NCBI GenBank assembly: GCA_016201575.1
Contig: JACQCN010000344.1
Span: forward strand, 1-5,035
Length of the DNA: 5,035 nucleotides
Direction: 5' to 3'
Source: Candidatus Rokuibacteriota bacterium
GTDB lineage: Bacteria; Methylomirabilota; Methylomirabilia; Rokubacteriales; CSP1-6
Shown here piece after piece: positions 1-5,035 of this stretch (positions within the stretch are counted from its first letter, which is position 1; each line of letters starts with the position of its first letter). The notes under the pieces are model-generated. The model was not told the origin of the DNA. It was given only the letters and a program-made list of their open reading frames with translations, and searched no databases. The position numbers and the translations under genes are program-made.

Positions 1-28
1 CGTCGGGGCACTCAACTCTTGGAGAAAC

Positions 29-65
29 TTGCCTTTTTGGCTGTCGGCGTGTAGGCTTTTATTTT
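29..65 (+). promoter_or_regulatory. Possible sigma70-type promoter upstream of rpmE (two overlapping candidates)
   Basis: The first 84 bases are clearly less GC-rich than the rest of the window and contain no convincing gene. Two overlapping -35/-10 pairs can be read, each with a 17-base spacer. One is TTGCCT (29-34) with TAGGCT (52-57). The other is TTGGCT (37-42) with TATTTT (60-65). The second matches the consensus better (8 of 12), but its predicted transcript would begin at about 72, inside the ribosome binding site. The first would leave a leader of roughly 20 bases. Either could be a chance match, and rpmE may instead be read through from an upstream gene such as rho, which lies outside the window. 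Confidence 0.25.
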
Positions 66-72
66 CGTCAAG

Positions 73-80
73 AGGAGGTG
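73..80 (+). promoter_or_regulatory. Strong ribosome binding site for rpmE
   Basis: AGGAGGTG is a near-perfect Shine-Dalgarno. The AGGAGG core (73-78) ends six bases before the GTG at 85. It fixes the GTG as the rpmE start, and it is the strongest translation signal in the window, as expected for an abundant ribosomal protein. Confidence 0.8.
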
Positions 81-84
81 CGCC

Positions 85-300
85 GTGAAGGCAGGCATTC
101 ATCCTGAGTACCTCGATACCACTATCACCTGCGCGTGCGGGGAAACCATTCCCACGCGCTCGACCCGGTCGCAGATCAGGGTGGAGGTCTGCTCCAAGTG
201 CCATCCATTCTTCACCGGGAAGCAGAAGCTCATGGACACGGCCGGGCGGGTGGAGCGCTTCCAGCGCAAGTACAAGCGCCCGTCGCCGACCGCGAGCTGA
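85..300 (+). CDS. rpmE: 50S ribosomal protein L31, zinc-binding (C+) type
   Basis: This 71-residue protein is the normal length for bacterial L31, a late-assembling large-subunit protein that helps bridge the central protuberance and the small-subunit head. The opening MKAGIHPEY and the C-terminal [10 protein letters not shown] are family hallmarks. Four cysteines, C16-x-C18 and C36-x-x-C39, form the zinc site, so this is the zinc-containing paralogue rather than the zinc-independent form (ykgM/ytiA type) induced under zinc starvation. The start is GTG at 85, set by the strong Shine-Dalgarno just upstream and by agreement with the family N-terminus. The last residues (RPSPTAS) are a variable tail. 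It lies 74 bases before prfA, in an arrangement common in bacteria where rho-rpmE-prfA are neighbours. Identification is very secure. Confidence 0.97.
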   Translation: MKAGIHPEYLDTTITCACGETIPTRSTRSQIRVEVCSKCHPFFTGKQKLMDTAGRVERFQRKYKRPSPTAS

Positions 301-322
301 CGCGGAGCCGTCGCGCGGCCTT

Positions 323-355
323 CCCCGGGGCGCTCGCGGGAGCGCCTCGCCCGGG
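323..355 (+). promoter_or_regulatory. GC-rich hairpin in the rpmE-prfA gap, possible attenuator or processing site
   Basis: Bases 329-335 (GGCGCTC) and 340-346 (GAGCGCC) are perfect inverted repeats around a GCGG loop. The pairing extends outward through a G-U wobble (328/347) and two more pairs (327/348, 326/349), giving a ten-pair stem. Three further C-G pairs (323-325 with 353-355) can form across a small bulge. No run of T follows, so it does not look like a classical intrinsic terminator. It could attenuate read-through, protect the rpmE message end, or mark a processing site that lets L31 be made in excess of RF1. The structure is seen in the sequence, and the role is inferred. In DNA this GC-rich, chance hairpins are also common. 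Confidence 0.4.
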
Positions 356-374
356 CCGGCCCGTCTGAGATTCC

Positions 375-1445
375 ATGTTTGAAAAGCTGCGTCAGATCGA
401 GGCGCGGTCGCGCGAGCTCGAGCGGCTCCTCGCCGATCCCGCCGTCCTCAGCCAGCCCGTGGAGTACACGCGGCTCCGCAAGGAGCACGCGGAGCTCGCG
501 GTCATCGTCGAGGGCTTCGAGGCGTACCGCTCGGTGCTGAACCGGCGGGCCGAAGCCCAGCGGATCCTCGCCGACGACAAGGACCGCGAGCTGCGCGAGC
601 TGGCGCAGCTCGAGCTGGACGAGCTCGGCGGCCGCCAGGCGGCGCTCGAGGAGGAGCTGCGGGGCCTGCTGCTCCCCAAGGACCCCTACGACGACAAGAA
701 TGTCTTCATCGAGATCCGCGCGGGTGCGGGCGGCGAGGAGGCCGCCCTCTTCGCCGCCGACCTCTTCCGCATGTACGCGAAGTACGCCGAGCGTCACAAG
801 TGGAAGGTCGAGGTGATGGACTCGAGCCCGACGGGCGTGGGCGGCTTCAAGGAGATCGTCCTGTTCGTGCAGGGCCGGGGCGCGTGGCGGCGGCTCAAGT
901 TCGAGCGCGGCGTCCACCGCGTGCAGCGCGTGCCCGCCACGGAGTCGAGCGGCCGGATCCACACCTCCACCGTGACGGTCGCGATCCTCCCCGAGGCCGA
1001 GGACGTCGACGTCAAGGTCGATGAGAAGGATCTCCGCGTCGATGTCTACCGCTCCTCGGGCCCCGGCGGGCAGGGCGTGAACACCACCGACTCGGCGGTC
1101 CGGATCACCCACCTGTCGACCGGGCTGGTTGTCACCTGCCAGGACGAGCGCTCGCAGATCAAGAACCGCGCGAAGGCCATGCGGGTGCTCAAGGCGCGGC
1201 TGCTCGAGCGGGCGCAGGAGGAGCAGGCGGCGGCGATCGCGGCGGACCGCAAGAGCCAGGTGGGGACGGGCGAGCGGAGCGAGCGCATCCGCACCTACAA
1301 CTTCCCGCAGACCCGCGTGACCGATCATCGGATCGGGCTGACGCTCCACAAGCTGCCCGCGGTGCTCGAAGGGGATCTCGACGAGCTGATCGGCGCCCTC
1401 ACCGCGGCTGATCGGGCCGAGCGGCTCGAGCAAGCCGTCACGTGA
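375..1445 (+). CDS. prfA: Peptide chain release factor 1 (RF1)
   Basis: This 356-residue class I release factor recognises UAA and UAG in the ribosomal A site and triggers peptidyl-tRNA hydrolysis; the family is about 355-360 residues. The helical N-terminal domain covers roughly residues 1-100. The codon-reading tripeptide is PAT at 187-189, which marks RF1, since RF2 has SPF there. The catalytic loop is SGPGGQGVN, with GGQ at 231-233, and its glutamine (Q233) is the residue methylated by Prm[11 protein letters not shown] at 114-123 is another family signature. The ATG start gives the expected MFEKL N-terminus, although the preceding Shine-Dalgarno is weak (TGAGA at 366-370). The ACG-TGA end overlaps the prmC GTG by four bases. 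No programmed frameshift is seen or expected, as that belongs to RF2. Confidence 0.97.
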   Translation: MFEKLRQIEARSRELERLLADPAVLSQPVEYTRLRKEHAELAVIVEGFEAYRSVLNRRAEAQRILADDKDRELRELAQLELDELGGRQAALEEELRGLLLPKDPYDDKNVFIEIRAGAGGEEAALFAADLFRMYAKYAERHKWKVEVMDSSPTGVGGFKEIVLFVQGRGAWRRLKFERGVHRVQRVPATESSGRIHTSTVTVAILPEAEDVDVKVDEKDLRVDVYRSSGPGGQGVNTTDSAVRITHLSTGLVVTCQDERSQIKNRAKAMRVLKARLLERAQEEQAAAIAADRKSQVGTGERSERIRTYNFPQTRVTDHRIGLTLHKLPAVLEGDLDELIGALTAADRAERLEQAVT

Positions 1446-2338
1446 GCCGGCGGCCGGGCCCCCCGGAAGTTGTCGCCCCCGCGCGCCGCCTGCGCGCGTT
1501 GCTGGCCGAGGCCGTCCGCGCGCTCGCCGCGGCCGGGATCCCCACCGCGCGACTCGACGCGGAGTGGCTCCTGGCCGACCTGCTGGGCGTGGACCGCGTC
1601 GCCCTCTATGCCGGCGCGCCCGGGGTCGGCGAGCCCGACGCGGCCCGGTACGCCGCGCTCGTGGCCCGGCGGGCGGGCCACGAGCCCCTCCAGCGCCTCC
1701 TCGGCTGGGAGGAGTTCCGGGGGCTCCGCCTGCGCGTCGCCCCCGCCGTCCTGATCCCGCGCCCGGAGACCGAGCTGCTGGTGGACTGGGCGCTGGCGCT
1801 GACACCGCCCGGCGCCACGGTCGCCGACGTCGGGACCGGGAGCGGCTGCATCGCCTGCGCGCTCGCCGCCGAACGGCCGGACGTGCGCGTGATCGCCAGC
1901 GACGGCTCGAGCGCCGCCCTCGCGGTGGCCGCCGAGAACGTCCGCGCGCTCGGCCTCGAGGGGGCCGTCACCCTGCGGGCCGGGGATCTCCTCGAGCCGC
2001 TCGCCGGAACCGCGCCGGTCGACCTTCTCGTGTCCAACCCGCCCTACATCCCGTCGGACGTGATCGCGTCCTTGCCCCGCGAGGTGCGCGAATGGGAGCC
2101 GCGGGCGGCGCTCGACGGCGGCGAGGATGGGATGGCGCTGTCCCGGCGCATCATCGCCGGAGCGCCGGCGGTGCTCCGCGCGGGCGGGGCGCTGCTCATG
2201 GAGATCGGAGAAGGCCAGGCGGAGCCGCTCGCGACGGCGATGGCCCTGGCGGGCTTCCGGGACGTCGCCACGCGGCGCGACCTGCACGGCGTCGAGCGGC
2301 TGATCGCCGGGTGGGTGACCGCGCAGGAGCCGGACTGA
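1442..2338 (+). CDS. prmC: Release factor glutamine N5-methyltransferase
   Basis: PrmC (formerly HemK) uses S-adenosylmethionine to methylate the GGQ glutamine of RF1 and RF2, raising termination efficiency. The 298-residue product has a helical N-terminal domain (about 1-95) that docks on the release factor. A Rossmann-fold methyltransferase domain follows: IPRPET at 105-110, the SAM-binding DVGTGSG at 129-135, an acidic residue at D154, and the catalytic NPPY at 199-202, diagnostic of amide-nitrogen methylation. It is about 20 residues longer than the E. coli enzyme, mostly at a basic, proline-rich N-terminus. The chosen GTG at 1442 overlaps the prfA stop as GTGA and has no clear Shine-Dalgarno, suggesting translational coupling to its own substrate's gene. 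A later start (for example TTG at codon 20) would trim the N-terminal domain and seems less likely. Confidence 0.95.
   Translation: MSRRPGPPEVVAPARRLRALLAEAVRALAAAGIPTARLDAEWLLADLLGVDRVALYAGAPGVGEPDAARYAALVARRAGHEPLQRLLGWEEFRGLRLRVAPAVLIPRPETELLVDWALALTPPGATVADVGTGSGCIACALAAERPDVRVIASDGSSAALAVAAENVRALGLEGAVTLRAGDLLEPLAGTAPVDLLVSNPPYIPSDVIASLPREVREWEPRAALDGGEDGMALSRRIIAGAPAVLRAGGALLMEIGEGQAEPLATAMALAGFRDVATRRDLHGVERLIAGWVTAQEPD
2324..2329 (+). promoter_or_regulatory. Ribosome binding site for murA
   Basis: CAGGAG lies inside the last codons of prmC, eight bases before the ATG at 2338. It supports that ATG as the murA start over any of the GTG codons further upstream in the same open frame. 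Confidence 0.6.
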
Positions 2339-3597
2339 TGCCGGCCCGGCTCGAGATCGAGGGCGGCGTCCCGCTGTCGGGCGCGGTCGCGGTGAGCGCG
2401 GCCAAGAACGCCACGCTGCCCGCGCTGGCCACCGCGCTCCTCACGGCGCGGCCGATCGTCATCGAGAACGCCCCCGCCCTGGCCGACGTGACCACGATGA
2501 CGCGGCTGCTGGAGCGCCTGGGCGCGGCGGTGACGCGCGACGCCGACGGCGCCATGCGCGTGCAGGTCGAGCGGGTGGCGAGCAGCGAGGCGCCCTACGA
2601 GCTGGTCTCGACCATGCGGGCCTCGGTCCTCGTGCTGGGGCCGCTGCTCGCGCGCACGGGGACGGCGCGCGTCGCGCTGCCCGGTGGCTGCGCGATCGGT
2701 GTCCGCCCGATCGACCAGCACCTGAAGGGCTTCGCCGGGCTCGGCGCCGAGATCAGCATCCAGAACGGCTACGTGGAGGCGCGGGCGAGCCGGCTGAAGG
2801 GCGCCCGCATCACCACGGACCTCGTCACGGTCACCGGCACCGAGAACCTCATGATGGCGGCGGCCGGCGCCGAGGGCACGACGGTGATCGAGAACGCGGC
2901 GCGCGAGCCGGAGATCGCCGACCTCGCCCGCCTGCTCGTCGCGATGGGCGCCCGCATCGACGGGGCGGGCACCGCGCGCGTCGAGATCGAGGGCGTGCCC
3001 GACCTCGTCGGCGCGCGGCACCGGGTGATCCCCGACCGGATCGAGGCGGGGACGCTGATCGTGGCCGGCGCCATTACCCGCGGCGACCTCCTCGTGACCG
3101 GGGTAGTCCCGGAGCACCTCTCGGCGCTGCTCGCCAAGCTCGCGGAGTGCGGGGTGACCCTCGACGTGGGGCCGGCCAGCGTGCGGGTGCGGGGACCCCA
3201 GCGCCCGCAGCCGGCGGACGTGATCACGAGCCCGTTCCCCGGCTTCCCCACGGACATGCAGGCCCAGGTGATGACGCTCCTCGGCCTCGCCGACGGTCTC
3301 TCGCGGGTGACCGAGACGATCTTCGAGAACCGCTTCATGCACGTGGCGGAGCTGGCGCGGATGGGCGCACGGATCGAGACGGACGGCGCGACGGCGGTCA
3401 TCCGCGGCGTGCGCGAGTATCAGGGCGCGCCCGTCATGGCCTCGGACCTGCGCGCCTCCGCGGCCCTCGTGCTGGCCGGCCTCGCCGCCCGGGGCCGGAC
3501 CTCGATCTCGCGCGTCTACCACCTCGACCGCGGCTACGAGCGGCTCGAGGCGAAGCTGGCCGCCGTCGGGGCCCGGATCGAGAGGAAGCCGTCGTGA
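2338..3597 (+). CDS. murA: UDP-N-acetylglucosamine 1-carboxyvinyltransferase
   Basis: MurA transfers enolpyruvate from PEP to UDP-GlcNAc, the first committed step of cytoplasmic peptidoglycan precursor synthesis. The 419-residue length matches E. coli MurA exactly. Active-site residues are in place: K23-N24, R94 in TMRAS, the catalytic C118 in [10 protein letters not shown] (E. coli C115), R123, D306 in FPTDMQAQ (E. coli D305) and R398 in HLDRGYE (E. coli R397). A cysteine rather than aspartate at 118 indicates the fosfomycin-sensitive class. The usual SGAKNA around the lysine reads SAAKNA here, a conservative change. The ATG at 2338 shares one base with the prmC stop (TGATG), has a good Shine-Dalgarno and matches the family N-terminus. 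The reading frame stays open for several hundred bases upstream across prmC, which I treat as a GC artefact. The end overlaps hisG by four bases. Confidence 0.97.
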   Translation: MPARLEIEGGVPLSGAVAVSAAKNATLPALATALLTARPIVIENAPALADVTTMTRLLERLGAAVTRDADGAMRVQVERVASSEAPYELVSTMRASVLVLGPLLARTGTARVALPGGCAIGVRPIDQHLKGFAGLGAEISIQNGYVEARASRLKGARITTDLVTVTGTENLMMAAAGAEGTTVIENAAREPEIADLARLLVAMGARIDGAGTARVEIEGVPDLVGARHRVIPDRIEAGTLIVAGAITRGDLLVTGVVPEHLSALLAKLAECGVTLDVGPASVRVRGPQRPQPADVITSPFPGFPTDMQAQVMTLLGLADGLSRVTETIFENRFMHVAELARMGARIETDGATAVIRGVREYQGAPVMASDLRASAALVLAGLAARGRTSISRVYHLDRGYERLEAKLAAVGARIERKPS

Positions 3598-4250
3598 GAG
3601 ACCGGCTCACGCTGGCGCTGCCGAAGGGCCGCCTCCTCGATCCCGCCGTCGCCCTCCTCCGCGAGATGGGGCTCGAGGGGATCGAGGTGGATTCCCGCCG
3701 GCTCATCTCGGGCGACGCGAGCGGGCGCCTGCAGGTGCTGTTCCTCAAGCCGTCGGACGTGCCGACCTACGTCGCCTACGGCGCCGCCGACGTCGGGATC
3801 GTCGGCAAGGACGTGCTGCTCGAGCAGGAGCCCGACGTCTACGAGCCGCTCGACCTCGGCTTCGGGGCCTGTCGGCTGGTCGTGGCGGAGCCGCGCCAGC
3901 TCTGGGAGCGCGACGACCCCGCCAAGTGGTCGTGGGTGCGCGTGGCCACCAAGTACCCGCGGCTCACCGAGCGGTACTTCTCCGAGCGCGGGATCCAGGT
4001 GGAGATCGTGCGGCTCGACGGGTCGATCGAGCTGGCGCCGCTGGTCGGCCTCGCGGACCGGATCGTCGACCTCGTGCAGACCGGCGAGACGCTCCGCGCC
4101 AACGGGCTCGTCGAGGTGGCGGAGATCACGCGGTCGACGGCGCGGCTGATCGTCAACCGGGCGTCGCTCAAGACGGCGTACTCCGCGGTGAGCGGCCTCA
4201 TCGAGGAGATGAAGAAGCAGGTGGCGGGCGAGAGGAGGGCCGTCAGGTGA
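3594..4250 (+). CDS. hisG: ATP phosphoribosyltransferase, short (HisZ-dependent) catalytic form
   Basis: HisG condenses ATP with PRPP to give phosphoribosyl-ATP, the first step of histidine biosynthesis. The 218-residue protein begins [15 protein letters not shown], typical of the family. It carries the PRPP-binding signature around residues 142-171, including [16 protein letters not shown] and [10 protein letters not shown]. It ends shortly after that catalytic module and lacks the roughly 80-residue ACT-like regulatory domain of the long form (E. coli HisG, 299 residues). Short HisG proteins normally work as hetero-octamers with HisZ, a catalytically dead HisRS paralogue that confers histidine feedback control. 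No hisZ is in the window. The start is the GTG at 3594, overlapping the murA stop (GTGA), with AGGA at 3583-3586 seven bases upstream. The frame remains open further upstream within murA, but homology begins at this GTG. Confidence 0.95.
   Translation: MRDRLTLALPKGRLLDPAVALLREMGLEGIEVDSRRLISGDASGRLQVLFLKPSDVPTYVAYGAADVGIVGKDVLLEQEPDVYEPLDLGFGACRLVVAEPRQLWERDDPAKWSWVRVATKYPRLTERYFSERGIQVEIVRLDGSIELAPLVGLADRIVDLVQTGETLRANGLVEVAEITRSTARLIVNRASLKTAYSAVSGLIEEMKKQVAGERRAVR
4233..4238 (+). promoter_or_regulatory. Ribosome binding site for hisD
   Basis: AGGAGG lies inside the end of hisG. It ends eight bases before the GTG at 4247 and eleven before the ATG at 4250. The two start codons are adjacent and in frame, so this site leaves a one-codon ambiguity in the hisD start, with spacing slightly favouring GTG. 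Confidence 0.65.
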
Positions 4251-5035
4251 TGCGGCGGCTCGACGCGCGATCGGGGGGCGTGGAGGCGGTGATCCGCCAG
4301 CTCCACCGGGACCCGGAGACCGTGAAGCCCGAGGTGCAGCGGGCGGTCGACGAGATCGTCGCGGCCGTCCGCGCGCGGGGCGACGAGGCGCTGCTCGAGT
4401 ACACGGCGCGGTTCGACGGCTACCGGTGTGAGGCCGCGGGCCTCCGGATCGGCGAGGCCGACTGGCGGGTCGAGCGGGACGTGGCGGAGGACGTCCGCGC
4501 CGCCCTCGCCTACGCCGCGGCCCGGATCGAGCGCTACCACAAGGAGGCGGCGCCGCGCGCGTGGCGGATCACCGACGAGCACGGCTCCGTCCTCGGGCAG
4601 GAGATCCGGCCGCTCGATCGCGTGGGGATCTACGTTCCGGGCGGCCGCGCGGTGTATCCCTCGACGGTCCTGATGACCGCGATCCCCGCCCGCGTCGCCG
4701 GCGTGCGCGAGATCGTGCTGGTGACGCCGCCGGCCCCCGACGGCTCGGTCAGCCCGGTGGTGCTCGCCGCGGCCCGGATCGCGGGCGTGACGGAGGCCTA
4801 CCGCGTGGGCGGCGCGCAGGCGATCGCCGCGCTCGCGTACGGCACCGCCACGATCCGCCCCGTCGACAAGATCGTCGGGCCGGGCAACATCTACGTGGCG
4901 CTCGCCAAGCGCCGGGTCTTCGGCCAGGTCGGCATCGACATGGTGGCCGGGCCGAGCGAGGTCGTGGTCGTCGCCGATCGCTCGGCCACCGCCGCGTGGA
5001 TCGCGGCCGACCTGCTGGCCCAGGCCGAGCACGAC
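4250..5035 (+). CDS. hisD: Histidinol dehydrogenase, N-terminal 262 residues (truncated by window edge)
   Basis: HisD is a zinc-dependent, NAD-linked enzyme that oxidises L-histidinol through the aldehyde to L-histidine, the last two steps of the pathway. The 262 visible residues hold the N-terminal half of a protein usually about 430 long. Visible motifs are [18 protein letters not shown] (125-142), the nucleotide-fold region with [14 protein letters not shown] (186-199), [10 protein letters not shown] (207-216), and the family signature [15 protein letters not shown] (229-243) leading to LLAQAEHD. In that last motif Q258 and H261 correspond to zinc ligands Q259 and H262 of E. coli. The remaining ligands and the catalytic histidine pair lie beyond the edge. 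The ATG shares one base with the hisG stop (TGATG), and a GTG one codon earlier is equally possible. No disruption is seen; the truncation comes only from the window end. Confidence 0.96.
   Translation, partial: MRRLDARSGGVEAVIRQLHRDPETVKPEVQRAVDEIVAAVRARGDEALLEYTARFDGYRCEAAGLRIGEADWRVERDVAEDVRAALAYAAARIERYHKEAAPRAWRITDEHGSVLGQEIRPLDRVGIYVPGGRAVYPSTVLMTAIPARVAGVREIVLVTPPAPDGSVSPVVLAAARIAGVTEAYRVGGAQAIAALAYGTATIRPVDKIVGPGNIYVALAKRRVFGQVGIDMVAGPSEVVVVADRSATAAWIAADLLAQAEHD

Noticed and set aside
1..54. Possible C-terminal end of an upstream protein in frame 1, stopping at TAG 52-54
   Set aside because: The 17 residues do not resemble the end of Rho or any other family I recognise, and the lower GC content suggests non-coding leader. 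The fragment is too short to support a call.
627..636. GC palindrome GGCGGCCGCC inside prfA
   Set aside because: Short GC palindromes are expected by chance at this base composition, and this one encodes ordinary RF1 residues; it is not repeated in a patterned way.
99..1805. A 568-codon open frame on the minus strand opposite rpmE, prfA and prmC
   Set aside because: Its translation is low-complexity Arg/Ala/Pro/Gly-rich sequence with no recognisable domain, and it lies opposite three certain genes. Long antisense open frames are expected when third codon positions are nearly all G or C.
1564..2337. In-frame upstream extension of murA across prmC, suggesting a fused 677-residue protein
   Set aside because: The extra residues are low-complexity and overprint the conserved methyltransferase domain of PrmC. 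The ATG at 2338 has a proper Shine-Dalgarno and gives the canonical MurA length.
2044..3522. A 492-codon open frame on the minus strand opposite prmC and murA
   Set aside because: It has the same GC artefact composition (rich in Arg, His, Asp, Ala), no domain, and lies opposite intact genes with clear active-site motifs.
3147..3593. In-frame upstream extension of hisG within murA
   Set aside because: The extension is an Arg/Pro/Gly-rich shadow of murA. HisG homology begins at the GTG at 3594, which has a ribosome binding site and the usual overlap.
3839..5032. A 397-codon minus-strand open frame opposite hisG and hisD
   Set aside because: It is compositionally biased, has no recognisable domain and lies opposite two well-identified enzymes.

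Overview
The window is a tightly packed, GC-rich (roughly 70% by eye) bacterial chromosomal segment with every gene on the + strand. The order is rpmE - prfA - prmC - murA - hisG - hisD, and hisD runs off the right edge. All six genes are recognisable from family motifs and all look intact. This order (often with rho just upstream and further his genes downstream) is known from several lineages, including Geobacter-type Deltaproteobacteria and related deep-branching phyla. The very high GC, the zinc-binding L31, the short HisG and the GTG starts would fit an uncultivated soil or subsurface group such as Rokubacteria/Methylomirabilota or a deltaproteobacterial relative. That placement is inference from general appearance, not a search result.

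Layout: positions 1-84 are a distinctly less GC-rich leader (about 54% GC) with no convincing gene, possible promoter elements and a strong Shine-Dalgarno. rpmE (ribosomal protein L31) follows at 85-300. A 74-base gap holds a strong GC hairpin without a U-tract. From 375 onward there is no intergenic space: prfA (peptide release factor 1), prmC (release-factor glutamine methyltransferase), murA (UDP-GlcNAc enolpyruvyl transferase), hisG (short-form ATP phosphoribosyltransferase) and hisD (histidinol dehydrogenase) are joined by stop/start overlaps of the GTGA or TGATG type. This is the signature of one translationally coupled operon.

How the genes work together: L31, RF1 and PrmC form a translation block, and PrmC modifies the GGQ glutamine of the RF1 encoded immediately before it. 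MurA carries out the first committed step of peptidoglycan synthesis. HisG and HisD are the first and last enzymes of histidine biosynthesis. The short HisG lacks the C-terminal regulatory domain, so a HisZ partner is expected elsewhere in the genome.

I found no mobile element, CRISPR array, RNA gene, frameshift or defence-like system. This reads as ordinary core-genome DNA. The findings are therefore modest: the rpmE-prfA hairpin, the AT-richer leader, the HisZ prediction, a start-codon ambiguity in hisD, and a small substitution beside the MurA active-site lysine.
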